64,000 nt of DNA from JAHJDS01 sp964569795 (GCA_964569795.1 CAZMVB010000008.1:1-64000), one strand, 5' to 3'. Positions 24,522-33,696 are shown, numbered from the stretch's first letter. Program-made: numbers and translations. Notes: generated by a model from the sequence alone, not told the origin.

Positions 24522-25157
24522 ATGGCCGGGATTTTTTCAATTTTAAGAAATAACTGGCAGGTGGCGTTCTGCCTGGCCTGTATCGGGCTGGCCCTGCTGC
24601 TGTCCAGTTGCGTCACCAGCGGTGCGGCGGTCTCCATCGGACCGGCGGCTTTTTCGGCCGGCCAAGTCGTTCCGGCCGACCTGAGCCCGGCCCAGCGGCT
24701 TAAACTGGTGACCGACTGCTCCCGATACGACTATTACTGGTCCGGGGACCTGATCCCGGCCAATTCCTTTTCTCGCCGGACGATCCGCGAGATCCGGGCT
24801 GTATTGATCGTGCCCAAGTCGGCCAGGGTCCGGATCGTGGGCGGCGACTGGCGCCGGCTGGTCGGCTGCCCCTGGGTTCGCCGGGGCCGGGTCCCGGAGA
24901 TGGTCGCTCCCACCCGGGGTCGGGACGCCGGCGGGCCGCGCCTGATGGCCGTCTTGGGTGAGCGGGGTCAGATCGTCGGCTGGCTGGCCGCCTCGGCCAC
25001 CGGCGGGATGAGCGTCCTGGCCCGGGGCCGGACCGCGGGTGGTCTCAGGTCGTACGAAGTCAGCGCCATGGACCGGTTCGATCCCAACGGCCCCGGCGGC
25101 GGCTCCGGGGCCGGCGGGGCCGGCGGAGGCGGTGGCGGGGGCGGCGGGGGTCGGTGA
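24522..25157 (+). CDS. predicted lipoprotein of unknown function
   Basis: A 211-residue protein with a lipoprotein signal: a hydrophobic run from residue 13, then the lipobox LLSSC with Cys30. The mature protein has a conserved-looking CSRYDYYWSGDLIPANSFSRRT region and ends in an almost pure Gly tail (about 30 residues of Gly with Ala, Ser and one Arg). No known domain is recognised. A good ribosome binding site (AGGAGGGAAGG) precedes the ATG. It is probably anchored in the outer membrane or the outer leaflet of the inner membrane. The Gly tail may be a flexible linker or a low-complexity expansion. Confidence 0.7.
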   Translation: MAGIFSILRNNWQVAFCLACIGLALLLSSCVTSGAAVSIGPAAFSAGQVVPADLSPAQRLKLVTDCSRYDYYWSGDLIPANSFSRRTIREIRAVLIVPKSARVRIVGGDWRRLVGCPWVRRGRVPEMVAPTRGRDAGGPRLMAVLGERGQIVGWLAASATGGMSVLARGRTAGGLRSYEVSAMDRFDPNGPGGGSGAGGAGGGGGGGGGGR

Positions 25158-25191
25158 TCTTTTCCGGGATCGATCCTGATCAGGGACGGCC

Positions 25192-25220
25192 TTGAACTGA
25201 CGGGCCGGGTACGGTTTAAT
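25192..25220 (+). promoter_or_regulatory. sigma-70-like promoter of the DUF438/hemerythrin gene
   Basis: TTGAAC (25192-25197), a 17-base spacer and TTTAAT (25215-25220), 43 bases before the ATG. Confidence 0.5.
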
Positions 25221-25263
25221 TGAAACTGAACCTCAATCCCGTCCCCTTTCAGGAGAACCCCGG

Positions 25264-26736
25264 ATGGACGTCACCCTGGACACCAAGATCAACGACCTCT
25301 TGAGGGACTACCCCTACCTGCTGGACTACCTGGTCTCCCTGTCCCCCGAGTTCAAGCGCCTCAAGAACCCGGTCCTGAGAAAGACCATGGGCCGGGTGGC
25401 CACCCTGCGCAAGGCGGCGGCCATGGGCGGACTGGACCCGGACGAGTTTGTGGGCAAGATCCAGGCCGAGATAACCAGGCACGGCCCGGCGCCGGCCGAG
25501 ACGCCCCCGAGCGGTCCCGAGGGGCGCCAGGAGGCCCTCAAGCAGATCATCCGGGACCTGCACGCCGGTGAGGACATGGAGGTCCTCAAGGCCCGGTTCC
25601 GGGAGATCGTCCGGGAGGTGGACGCCGGTGAGATCGCGGCCATGGAGCAGCAGCTCATCGCCGAGGGCCTGCCCGTGGACGAGGTCAAGCGCCTGTGCGA
25701 CGTCCACGTCGAGATCTTCAAGGACGCCCTGGAGGGGCAGGACCGGCCCCAGCCGCCGCCCGGGCACCCGGTCCACACCTTCATGAAGGAGAACCGGGCC
25801 TCGGAGAAGATCATCAGCGACCTGGCGATCCTGATCGGCCGGCTGGGACGGCCGCCCCGGCCCGAGTCCTGGGCCGAGCATCGGGACGAGCTGGCCGCCC
25901 TGGTGGACGAACTGTTCCGGGTGGACCTCCACTACGCCCGCAAGGAGAACCAGCTCTTTCCGCTGCTCGAGGCCCATCACTTCACCGGGCCGTCCCAGGT
26001 GATGTGGGCCATTCACGACGATATCCGGGGGGCCCTCAAGGAGGCCCGGCGGCACCTGGCCGCGGGCGAGGCGGACCAGGCCGTGGACAACATCGAGACC
26101 GCCACCCGGGCCATTCGGGACATGATCTACAAGGAGGAGCACATCCTCTATCCGACCAGCCTGGACATGCTCAGCCAGGACGAATGGCTTCAGGTCAAGG
26201 CGGGCGAACCGGACATCGGCTACGCCTGGGTGAAGCCGGACGAGGGCTGGCCGGAGCGGATCGTTGCCCCCGGGGAAGGGGCCCCTCCCGCGCCCGAGGC
26301 CGGGACCGGGCCCGAGGTCGAGGGTGAGCTGCGCCTGGACACCGGCCGGCTGAGCGTCGCTCAGGTCAACCTCATGCTCAAGCACCTGCCCGTGGACCTG
26401 ACCTTTGTGGACGCCCAGGATCGGGTGGCCTATTACTCGGAGGGGCCGGAGCGGATCTTTCCCCGCAGCCCGGCCGTCATCGGCCGCCAGGTCCGGAACT
26501 GCCATCCGCCCAAGAGCGTCCACCTGGTCAATAAGATCCTGGACGCCTTCAAGTCGGGCCGGCGGGACACGGCCGCCTTCTGGATCCCGCTCGGCGGCCG
26601 GTTCATTTACATCCGCTACTTTGCGGTGCGCGACGAGGCGGGCGAGTACCAGGGGGTGCTCGAGGTCAGCCAGGACCTGACCGAACTCCGCAAGCTGGAA
26701 GGCCAGCAGCGTCTGCTGGACTGGGAGAACGAATAA
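25264..26736 (+). CDS. DUF1858-DUF438-hemerythrin-PAS domain sensor-like protein
   Basis: A 490-residue multidomain protein. Residues 1-70 are a DUF1858-type domain (INDLLRDYPYLLDYLVSLSPEFKRLKNP). Residues 80-160 are a DUF438 domain (ALKQIIRDLHAGEDMEVLKARFREIV). About 170-320 is a hemerythrin-like HHE bundle with H176 in HPVHTFMKEN, HYARKENQLFPLLEAHH, MWAIHDD and YKEEHILYP as candidate di-iron ligands. The last 130 residues are a PAS domain of the type found with this family (LTFVDAQDRVAYYSEG, then CHPPKSVH). It probably senses oxygen, redox state or nitric oxide in the cytosol. A separate hemerythrin follows. Confidence 0.88.
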   Translation: MDVTLDTKINDLLRDYPYLLDYLVSLSPEFKRLKNPVLRKTMGRVATLRKAAAMGGLDPDEFVGKIQAEITRHGPAPAETPPSGPEGRQEALKQIIRDLHAGEDMEVLKARFREIVREVDAGEIAAMEQQLIAEGLPVDEVKRLCDVHVEIFKDALEGQDRPQPPPGHPVHTFMKENRASEKIISDLAILIGRLGRPPRPESWAEHRDELAALVDELFRVDLHYARKENQLFPLLEAHHFTGPSQVMWAIHDDIRGALKEARRHLAAGEADQAVDNIETATRAIRDMIYKEEHILYPTSLDMLSQDEWLQVKAGEPDIGYAWVKPDEGWPERIVAPGEGAPPAPEAGTGPEVEGELRLDTGRLSVAQVNLMLKHLPVDLTFVDAQDRVAYYSEGPERIFPRSPAVIGRQVRNCHPPKSVHLVNKILDAFKSGRRDTAAFWIPLGGRFIYIRYFAVRDEAGEYQGVLEVSQDLTELRKLEGQQRLLDWENE

Positions 26737-26810
26737 GGTCCGGGGCCTGGACGACTGGTCCAGACCGCCGGGATCAGGACCCGATCGCGATCGGAAAGCG
26801 AGGTATTCTT

Positions 26811-27356
26811 ATGTGGCCTATCGGACCCTTGATGCACGAACACCGACTCATCGAACGACTGGTGGCGATTGTCGAGCAACGCCTGCCCGAGTTCAGGAAG
26901 AACCAGCGGGTCGATTCAGTGATGATCGACCGGGTGACCGAATTCTTCCGGATGTACGCCGACCGGTGTCACCACGGCAAGGAGGAGGACATCCTGTTCA
27001 AAAGCCTGGAGACCAAGGATTTGAGCCCGGAACTGACCGAGATGATGGCCGAACTGGTCCAGGACCACGTCGAGGGAAGAAAGATGGTCGGGGCCCTGGT
27101 CGCGGCCAACGGGCGCTACGCCGCCGGCGAATCGGCGGCCTGGACCGAGGTCGTGGATTTGCTGGAGCGTTTGATCGTCTTTTATCCCAACCACATCGCC
27201 AAGGAAGACAAGCACTTCTTCTTCCCCTGCATGGGCCATTACTCCCGGGAGGAGAAGGACGTCATGCTCGACGAGTTCAGCGGGTTCGACGCGAAGCTGA
27301 TCCACGAGTTTTTCGGGAAGGTCGTGGCCTCGATGGAGGGTTCCGGCGCCGGGTGA
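26811..27356 (+). CDS. hemerythrin-domain protein
   Basis: A 181-residue four-helix-bundle protein with the HHE pattern: MHEHRLIERL (helix 1), YADRCHHGKEEDILF (helix 2), LVQDHVEGRKMV (helix 3), and YPNHIAKEDKHFF (helix 4). These provide the His/Glu ligands of a di-iron centre that binds oxygen or nitric oxide. It lies 74 bases after the DUF438/hemerythrin/PAS gene and probably acts with it in oxygen handling in an anaerobe. No signal peptide is seen. Confidence 0.88.
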   Translation: MWPIGPLMHEHRLIERLVAIVEQRLPEFRKNQRVDSVMIDRVTEFFRMYADRCHHGKEEDILFKSLETKDLSPELTEMMAELVQDHVEGRKMVGALVAANGRYAAGESAAWTEVVDLLERLIVFYPNHIAKEDKHFFFPCMGHYSREEKDVMLDEFSGFDAKLIHEFFGKVVASMEGSGAG

Positions 27357-27389
27357 GGCCGGCCCTTCCCCGGGTCGATTCCGTCCGGT

Positions 27390-28661
27390 TCACCCCCTCG
27401 GCGGAAAGGTGCCCTTCTCGACCACGGTGATGCCGCGGTCACTGACCAGGAAGTGCTCCTGGTCCTTTCGGGGATCGACCCCGATCTCCATGCCCGGCGG
27501 GATCGAGTTCTGCTTGTCGATGATCGCCTTCTTGATCCGGCAGCGCCGGCCGATCTCGACCCCGGTCATGATCACCGATTCCTCGACCTCGGCGAACGAG
27601 TGGACGTACACCCCCGGGGACAGGACCGAGTTGCTGACCGTGGCTCCGGAGATGATGCAGCCGTGGGAGACCAGCGAGTCCAGGGCCTTGCCCTCCCGGT
27701 GCTGCTCGTCGGAATAGACGAACTTGGCCGGGGGGAGCTGGTGTTGCAGGGTCCTGAGCGGCCACCGCTCGCCGTAAACGTTGAAAAAGGGGTCCACCCC
27801 GCACAGGTCCATGTTGGCGTTCCAGTAGGAGTCAATGTCGCCCACGTCCCGCCAGTACTGGGAGTCCCGGGTCTGGTCGTGGAAGAGCCGGGTCCGGACG
27901 CCGTTTTCGTCCTGGACGTAAGTGAAATCGCCCACCCGGTTTTCCCGGCGATAGAAAAAGGCATAGGCCCGGTGGGAATCGATCAGCCGGGGCAGGACGT
28001 TGTGCCCGAAGTCGTCGTGGTCCGTGCCCTTGAGGGCTTCGATTAAGACCTCGGTCTTGAAGGCGTAGATGCCCATCGAGGCCAGGGAGTGGTCCGGATC
28101 GCCGGGGATGGCCGGCGGATCGGTCGGTTTCTCGACGAATTCCGTGATCCGGCCCTCCTCGTCCACTCCCAGGATGCCGAACTTGGAGGCCTGGGACCGG
28201 TCGAACTCGAAGGCGGCCACGCTCACGTCGGCGTCCCTTTCCCGGTGGAACTCGGCGAAACGGCGGTAATCCATCTTGTAAACGTGGTCCCCGGACAGGA
28301 TCAGGACCAGGGACGGGGCCTCCCGCTCGACCAGGTACAGGTTCTGGCGGATCGCGTCGGCCGTGCCCCGATACCAGTCCTCGCCCAGCCTCTTCTGGGG
28401 AGAGCAGATCTTGAGGTAATGCCCCAGGTCCAGGGAAAAGATGTTCCAGCCCGTCTCGAGGTGATCGACCAGGGACTGGGCCTTGTACTGGGGGATGACG
28501 ATCATCTTGTAGATTTCGGAATTGACGCAGTTGGACAGGACCACGTCCATCAGCCGGTAGGTGCCCCCGAAGGGAACGGCCGGCTTGGTCCGGTCCTTGG
28601 TCAACGGGAAGAGTCGCTCGCCCTTGCCTCCGGCCATGATCATGGCCAGCGTGTCCTTCAC
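27390..28661 (-). CDS. glgC: glucose-1-phosphate adenylyltransferase
   Basis: A 423-residue enzyme that makes ADP-glucose for glycogen synthesis. The nucleotidyltransferase motif AGGKGERLFPLTKDRTKP is at the N-terminus, then PFGGTYRLMDVVLSN, WYRGTADAIRQN and LSGDHVYKMDY. The C-terminal left-handed beta-helix region (ISGATVSNSVLSPGV and RRCRIKKAIIDK) is complete. GTG 28661 is chosen because AGGAGGT lies 4 bases upstream; the in-frame GTG at 28667 overlaps that site. Upstream on this strand is a TATACT -10 at 28694-28689. The gene is convergent with the hemerythrin gene. Confidence 0.94.
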   Translation of the reverse strand: MKDTLAMIMAGGKGERLFPLTKDRTKPAVPFGGTYRLMDVVLSNCVNSEIYKMIVIPQYKAQSLVDHLETGWNIFSLDLGHYLKICSPQKRLGEDWYRGTADAIRQNLYLVEREAPSLVLILSGDHVYKMDYRRFAEFHRERDADVSVAAFEFDRSQASKFGILGVDEEGRITEFVEKPTDPPAIPGDPDHSLASMGIYAFKTEVLIEALKGTDHDDFGHNVLPRLIDSHRAYAFFYRRENRVGDFTYVQDENGVRTRLFHDQTRDSQYWRDVGDIDSYWNANMDLCGVDPFFNVYGERWPLRTLQHQLPPAKFVYSDEQHREGKALDSLVSHGCIISGATVSNSVLSPGVYVHSFAEVEESVIMTGVEIGRRCRIKKAIIDKQNSIPPGMEIGVDPRKDQEHFLVSDRGITVVEKGTFPPRG

Positions 28662-28746
28662 CTCCACCTCCTGCTGCTGAATGTTTTCAGTATATCATCT
28701 GGACCGGCCGGCTTAAAGGCCGGCCAGGGCCGGGCCCAGGCCATGG

Positions 28747-28776
28747 TTGACGCCGGCGGGGCCCAACCAGTACAGT
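28747..28776 (+). promoter_or_regulatory. sigma-70-like promoter of the DUF2059 gene
   Basis: TTGACG (28747-28752), an 18-base spacer and TACAGT (28771-28776), 30 bases before the ATG. Confidence 0.45.
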
Positions 28777-28805
28777 GAGGGGGCCAACCCGAGCAGGAGA
28801 CCGAG

Positions 28806-29558
28806 ATGAAACGGCTGAGCCTTGTCTGGGTGATGGTCCTGGTCCTGGCGACGGCGGCCACGGCCGCGCCCGCCGGCCAGATTTCCGCGGAAAAACTCGC
28901 CCTGGCCAAAAAGATGGTCATGCTGGCCGCGCCGACCCTGAAGATGACCCTCAACCGGGTCCGGGAGGTGGTCAGGCAGAAATGCACCAGGCCGGGGATC
29001 ATGAAACAGATCGAGTCCGCCTTCGAGGGTTACTTGGACCAACTGGCCGGCGAGATCGCCAAGCGCATGTCCCTGGCGAGCCTCAAGGCCTTTTTGGCCT
29101 TCTACCGGACCCCGGTCGGACAGAAGCTGCTGACCAATCAGGTGATCATCCTGCAGCAGTTCGTCTCCGCCATGGTCTGGATGCACAAGAAGCGGTCCCA
29201 GGGAAACAAGACGGTCACCCTGGCCGACGCCATTTCCCGGAAAGACCTGAAGCCGGGCCGCTACGCCGCCGCCCAGTCCCTGGCGGACAAGGCCCAGTTC
29301 GCCCAGATGATGGCCGGCGGCTCGGCCGGGGCCCAGTTGGCCCGGCAGGGCATCACCCCGGCCATGATGCAGGAGTTCTGGGCCCGCCTGGTGGCCAAGT
29401 TGTTCACCGTGGCCGAGATCAAGCAGATCGAGGCGTTCTACAACACCCTACCCTACCAGGAGTACGTCAAGGCCACTCCCGAGTTCCAGAACGCGGCCCA
29501 GAAACTGGGCGTTCCGCTCCAGCAGCGCCTGGTCAAGATCCTCCAGGCCTGCCGCTGA
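28806..29558 (+). CDS. DUF2059 domain periplasmic protein
   Basis: A 250-residue protein with a signal peptide (MKRLSLVWVMVLVLATAATAAPA). It carries two copies of the DUF2059-type helical motif: LAGEIAKRMSLASLKAFLAFYRTPVGQKLL near residues 75-110 and LVAKLFTVAEIKQIEAFYNTLPYQEYV near 195-225. The function of this family is unknown. Its own promoter and the following weak-start lpd gene suggest a short transcription unit. It is secreted to the periplasm by prediction. Confidence 0.8.
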   Translation: MKRLSLVWVMVLVLATAATAAPAGQISAEKLALAKKMVMLAAPTLKMTLNRVREVVRQKCTRPGIMKQIESAFEGYLDQLAGEIAKRMSLASLKAFLAFYRTPVGQKLLTNQVIILQQFVSAMVWMHKKRSQGNKTVTLADAISRKDLKPGRYAAAQSLADKAQFAQMMAGGSAGAQLARQGITPAMMQEFWARLVAKLFTVAEIKQIEAFYNTLPYQEYVKATPEFQNAAQKLGVPLQQRLVKILQACR

Positions 29559-29619
29559 AATCCGTAGCCGTGGCCTCGGGATCGAAAGTGAACGAACTCG
29601 GACCAGACCGGAAGTCCCG

Positions 29620-31047
29620 TTGATAAAATTGACTGTCATCGGCGGCGGTCCGGGCGGATACACCGCGGCGCTGCGGGCCGCCCGGCTGGGGGCCGAGGTG
29701 ACCCTGGTCAGCGACGAGCCCCTGGGCGGGACCTGCCTCTGGCGGGGGTGCATTCCGACCAAGACCCTGCGGGCCTCGGCCCACGCCCTGCACCTGGTGG
29801 GGCGGGCCGCCGAGTTCGGCCTGGGGATCGAGGGTTCCGGTCGGCCTGACCCGGCCGGCCTGCGCGACCGTCTGGCCGGGGTGATCGGGGTGCAGGCCCG
29901 GGGCCTCGAGGTCTTGTTCAAGCAAAACAAAATAGCCGTGGTGCGGGGCCGGGCCCGCCTGAGCGGGCCGGGGCGAATCGCGATCCGGACCAAGGACGGC
30001 CCCGAGGAGGCGCTGGCCTATGACCGGCTGATCGTCGCCGTCGGCGCCCGGGCGGCCGCGCCCCCGGGCCTCGACATCGACGGCCGGACAATCTGGTCCT
30101 CGGACCACGCCCTGGCCCTGACGGAAATCCCCCGGCGCCTGCTGGTCGTCGGGGCCGGGGCGGTGGGCGCGGAACTGGCCATGATCTTTCGCCTGCTGGG
30201 GGCCGAGGTGACCCTGGTCGAGTTTTTGGGACGCCTGCTGCCCCTGCCCGGGGTGGACGCTGACCTTTCGACCACGCTGTTGCGGGAGATGAAAAAGCGC
30301 CGGATCAAGGTCTTCCTGAATCAGCGGGTGGCCGGCATCGAACCAAAGGGCGGGGACGGACTGCGGGTCCGGCTGGAGCCGGCCCCGGGCGCGGCCTTGT
30401 CAGCCAAGGCCGCCGAGGTGGCCGTGGACCGGGTCCTGGTGGCCGTGGGGCGCCGGCCCAACACCGGCGATCTGGGCCTGGAAACCGTCGGCCTGGGCGG
30501 AGATGCGGCCGGCTGGATCCAGGTCAACGACCGGCTCGAAACGGCCGTCCCCGGGATCTACGCGGTGGGTGACGTCCTGGGGCCCTCGCGCCTGATGCTG
30601 GCCCACGCCGCCGCGGCCGAGGGGCTGGCCGCCGCCGAGAACGCCCTGAGAAATTCGCCCCGGGCCCGGCTCGATTACGACAAGATCCCCTACGCCGTCT
30701 TCACCTTCCCCGAGGCAGCCGGGGTCGGCCTGACCGAGGCCCAGGCCCGGGAGCGGGGTATCGAGATAAAAACGGCCGCCTTTCACCTAAGGACCCTGGG
30801 GCGGGCCCAGGCCGAGAGCGAGATCGCCGGCCTGGTCAAGCTGATCGCCGCGGCCGACACCGGCCGGCTGATGGGGGGTCATATCTGCGGGGCCGGGGCC
30901 GCCGAGATGATCCACGAGGTGGCCGCCGCGCTCGCCCTTTCGGCCACGGCCGCGGATCTGGCGACCTTGGTCCACGCCCATCCGACCATGTCCGAGGGCC
31001 TGGCCGAATGCGCCCGGGAACTGGCCCGGGTTGTCGAGGAGGGTTAG
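29620..31047 (+). CDS. lpd: dihydrolipoyl dehydrogenase
   Basis: A 475-residue flavoprotein that reoxidises dihydrolipoamide with NAD in 2-oxoacid dehydrogenase or glycine cleavage complexes. FAD motif VIGGGPGGYTAA is at residues 6-17. The redox-active disulfide is C39/C44 in GGTCLWRGCIPTK. NAD motif VVGAGAVGAELA, the second FAD motif YAVGDV, and the C-terminal active-site HAHPTMSEG are all present. The start is TTG 29620, which gives the family's normal beginning. The next gene, gcvH, is convergent and encodes a lipoyl protein that is a natural partner. Confidence 0.93.
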   Translation: MIKLTVIGGGPGGYTAALRAARLGAEVTLVSDEPLGGTCLWRGCIPTKTLRASAHALHLVGRAAEFGLGIEGSGRPDPAGLRDRLAGVIGVQARGLEVLFKQNKIAVVRGRARLSGPGRIAIRTKDGPEEALAYDRLIVAVGARAAAPPGLDIDGRTIWSSDHALALTEIPRRLLVVGAGAVGAELAMIFRLLGAEVTLVEFLGRLLPLPGVDADLSTTLLREMKKRRIKVFLNQRVAGIEPKGGDGLRVRLEPAPGAALSAKAAEVAVDRVLVAVGRRPNTGDLGLETVGLGGDAAGWIQVNDRLETAVPGIYAVGDVLGPSRLMLAHAAAAEGLAAAENALRNSPRARLDYDKIPYAVFTFPEAAGVGLTEAQARERGIEIKTAAFHLRTLGRAQAESEIAGLVKLIAAADTGRLMGGHICGAGAAEMIHEVAAALALSATAADLATLVHAHPTMSEGLAECARELARVVEEG

Positions 31048-31065
31048 CGAGGCCGGGTCCATATC

Positions 31066-31269
31066 CGAGCGGTGATCCCGCGAATCAGAGTGCCCACTGG
31101 CACCGATCGAGGCGTTCGATCGCGGCTCAATCGGCTGACAAACCACGAGGCGACCCCGCGAACTAAGGTGCCCACTGGCACACGAGATCAGCATTTAAGA
31201 AGTTCGATCGCGGCTCAAGCGGCCGACAAACCACGGGACATCCCCGCGAATTAAGGTGCCCACTGGCAC
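31066..31269 (+). repeat. REP-like repeat cluster left of gcvH (2.5 units)
   Basis: Three tandem-like copies end at 31103, 31181 and 31269. Each ends in (T)AAGGTGCCCACTGGCAC, or a near form, and the last two begin with TTCGATCGCGGCTCAA followed by CGGC(C/T)GACAAACCACG. The terminal GTGCC-CACT-GGCAC is a small perfect dyad. The last copy runs to the first base of the gcvH stop codon. No gene is seen in the cluster. Confidence 0.75.
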
Positions 31270-31631
31270 TACTCGGACGTCTGGCTGTGATACTCCTCGG
31301 CATCCATCAGGTCGTCCATTTCCTCGGGCTCGGTCAGCCGGACCCGGGTGATCCAGCCCTTTTCCTCGGGCGAATCATTGATCAGATCCGGATGGTCGTC
31401 GAGTTCCAGGTTGGACTCGACGACCACGCCTGACACCGGGGCGATCAGGTCCGAGACCGTCTTCTGGGACTCGATCTGCCCGAAGACCTCACCGGCCACC
31501 AGCTCGTCGTCCTCTTCAGGCAGATCCACGAACACGATCTTGCCCAGTTGATCCTGGGCAAACTGGGTAATGCCTATCCGGGCCTCCTCGCCCTCGAGGC
31601 GGGCCCAGGTGTGTTCCGGGTGGTACTTCAT
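31269..31631 (-). CDS. gcvH: glycine cleavage system H protein
   Basis: A 120-residue lipoyl carrier. The lipoylation site is K57 in GQIESQKTVSDL, within the conserved barrel (GITQFAQDQLGKIVFVDLP before it, APVSGVVVESN after it). The C-terminal GWITRVRL is typical, with a short acidic tail. It carries the aminomethyl group between GcvP, GcvT and Lpd, or may act in lipoate relay. Only lpd is nearby; gcvP and gcvT are not in the window. Both flanks are occupied by inverted clusters of the same repeat. Confidence 0.93.
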   Translation of the reverse strand: MKYHPEHTWARLEGEEARIGITQFAQDQLGKIVFVDLPEEDDELVAGEVFGQIESQKTVSDLIAPVSGVVVESNLELDDHPDLINDSPEEKGWITRVRLTEPEEMDDLMDAEEYHSQTSE

Positions 31632-31749
31632 GTCGGCTCTCCTGCGACTAAATGGATTGGACTCCGGCTTATTATCACATTTGGCCCGCCCGGGGCAATT
31701 ACCTGGGGAACCGGGAGGCCGGCCGGCGAGTCCAATCAGAAAACGGGCC

Positions 31750-31925
31750 GTGCCAGTGGGGTGCCAGTGGGCACCTTAATTCGCGGGGTTGTCCCGTGGG
31801 CCATTGGCCACTTGAGCCGCGATCGAACGCCTCAGGCGCTGATTTTTAGTGCCAGTGGGCACCTTAATTCGCGGGGTTGCCCCGTGGGCCGTTGGCCGCT
31901 TGAGCCGCGATCGAACGCCTCAGGC
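31750..31925 (-). repeat. REP-like repeat cluster right of gcvH (2 units, inverted)
   Basis: Two copies start at 31761 and 31849, 88 bases apart, in the opposite orientation to those at 31066-31269. Each reads GTGCCAGTGGGCACC, TTAATTCGCGGGG and TTGAGCCGCGATCGAA in the plus direction. An extra 11-base piece GTGCCAGTGGG precedes the first. They lie between gcvH and the DUF4139 gene. Confidence 0.75.
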
Positions 31926-32010
31926 CCTGGACCCCGGCAGGCGGGTCGGCATTGACCGGCCCCTGACCGGAAGTGTATTATCAAGGAGTATCCAGCACAT
32001 GGAGGCAGTC

Positions 32011-33696
32011 ATGAGGTTCCGACTTTGGGCCGTCCTACCGGCCGTTGTCCTGGCCGGTCTGGTGGCGGCGCCCGTCCTTTCAGGGACCCCGGCGCCGCTT
32101 CAGGTCAAAACCAAGATCACAGAGGTCACCGTCTATCCCCGCCGGGCCCAGGTCACCCGGGTCGGCCGGTTGCAGGTGCCGGCCGGGGTGCACCGGATCA
32201 GCGTCACCGGCCTGCCCTATCGCCTGTCCACCGCCTCGGTCCGGGTCAAGCTCATGGGACCGGCCGGACTGGCCTTCCAGGGGGTCGAGGTCCTGAGCCG
32301 CTACCACCGAAACGTCACCTCGCTCCAGGAGAAAAAGCTGCGGGAGAAACTGCTGGCGCTGGTGGCCAAGTACAACCACGTCCGCGACCGTATCAGCGTG
32401 GTCAACGAGCAGCTCAATTTCCTGAGGAACCTGGCCCGGAACACGGCCCGGCGGGTGGGCCAGCAGGTCCTGGTCAAGTTGCCGGCCACGACCGACCTGG
32501 ACGCCCTGATGAACTTCGCCGCCAAGAAGAGCCTCGAACTCCTGGACAGGCGGCGGGCCCTGCAAAAACAGACCCGCGGGATCAGCCAGGATATGCGGGT
32601 GGCCCGGGTGGAACTGGGGCGTATCCGGCGCGGCTATGCCCGGCGGACCCGGGAGGCGGTGATCCTGGTCAAGGCCCAAAAGGCCGGTCAGGTCAAGGTC
32701 CAGATCTCCTACCTGGTCTGGGGCGCCACCTGGCGGCCGCTGTACCTGGCCCGTCACCTGGACGGCGGGGACAAGGTCAGATTGACCATGCTGGCCCAGA
32801 TCCGGCAGCGGACCGACGAGGACTGGCAGGGCGTCCGCCTGACCCTGTCCACGGCCCGGCCGTCGATCAGCAGCCGGCCGCCTTTCCTCAGTGTCTGGCG
32901 CTTGAGGCTGTACACGCCCATGCCGCTAAAGGCCAAGCGGAAGGCCTTGCGGGAGGAACGGTCCAGGACCGGTTACTACCGGAGGCGGCTGGCTGCCCCG
33001 GCACCGCCGCCCCGGCCCTCGGGAGGGATCCAGGACGCCGCCTCCAGGCGGGCGACGACCATCACCGCCGGAATTTCCTCCCGGCTGGGTTCCTTCCAGT
33101 TCAAGATCGAGCATCCCATGGACGTCCCGGCGGACGGCCGCTATCACCAGACGACCATCCTGGTCAAGGACCTGCCGGCCCAGGTCGAGTACCTGGCCGT
33201 GCCGGCCCGCTCGACCCGGGTCTTCATCCAGGCCAGGGTCACCAACGACACCCGGACGGTGCTCCTGCCCGGACAGATGAACATCTTCTCCGGACCGGAC
33301 TTCGTGGGTCGCTCCTACCTGTCGATGATCTCGCCCAAGCAGAAATTCACCCTGTCCCTGGGCGTCGATCCCCAGGTCCGGATCAAGCGTCAGCGCCTGG
33401 TCTTCAAAAAGGGCGACCTCAACAAGTGGGTCAAGCTGCTGCAGTTGGCCTGGCGGACCGAGATCACCAACTTCCATCAGAAACCGATCACCATCCGAAT
33501 CAAGGACTGGATGCCTGTATCCGGCAGCCCGGATCTGAAACTGGCCCGCCTCAAGGTCACGCCCAAGCCGACCAAGGTGGACAAGGACCGCGGCCATTTC
33601 GAGTGGCTGCTGACCCTCAAGCCGGGCCAGAAGAAGGTCTTTAACCTGGGCCTCACCTACCGCTACCCGGCCAAGAGGAAGATGACCGGCATCTAA
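32011..33696 (+). CDS. DUF4139 (mucoidy inhibitor MuiA-like) secreted protein
   Basis: A 561-residue protein with a signal peptide (MRFRLWAVLPAVVLAGLVAAPVLS). An N-terminal DUF4140-like part (ITEVTVYPRRAQVTRVGRLQVPAG) is followed by a coiled-coil helical region (about residues 100-210). A DUF4139 domain follows: ISYLVWGATWRPLYLAR, RTDEDWQGVRLTLSTARP, FKIEHPMDVPADGRYH, LNLGLTYRYP-type end. The family includes MuiA of unknown biochemical role in the periplasm. ATG 32011 is chosen because GGAGG lies 5 bases upstream and the signal peptide begins there; ATG 31999 is also possible. A strong terminator follows. Confidence 0.82.
   Translation: MRFRLWAVLPAVVLAGLVAAPVLSGTPAPLQVKTKITEVTVYPRRAQVTRVGRLQVPAGVHRISVTGLPYRLSTASVRVKLMGPAGLAFQGVEVLSRYHRNVTSLQEKKLREKLLALVAKYNHVRDRISVVNEQLNFLRNLARNTARRVGQQVLVKLPATTDLDALMNFAAKKSLELLDRRRALQKQTRGISQDMRVARVELGRIRRGYARRTREAVILVKAQKAGQVKVQISYLVWGATWRPLYLARHLDGGDKVRLTMLAQIRQRTDEDWQGVRLTLSTARPSISSRPPFLSVWRLRLYTPMPLKAKRKALREERSRTGYYRRRLAAPAPPPRPSGGIQDAASRRATTITAGISSRLGSFQFKIEHPMDVPADGRYHQTTILVKDLPAQVEYLAVPARSTRVFIQARVTNDTRTVLLPGQMNIFSGPDFVGRSYLSMISPKQKFTLSLGVDPQVRIKRQRLVFKKGDLNKWVKLLQLAWRTEITNFHQKPITIRIKDWMPVSGSPDLKLARLKVTPKPTKVDKDRGHFEWLLTLKPGQKKVFNLGLTYRYPAKRKMTGI

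Noticed and set aside
31066..31925. CRISPR-like array because of several similar repeats
   Set aside because: The copies are 70-90 bases apart, vary in sequence, lie in opposite orientations around a gene and have no unique spacers of constant length.
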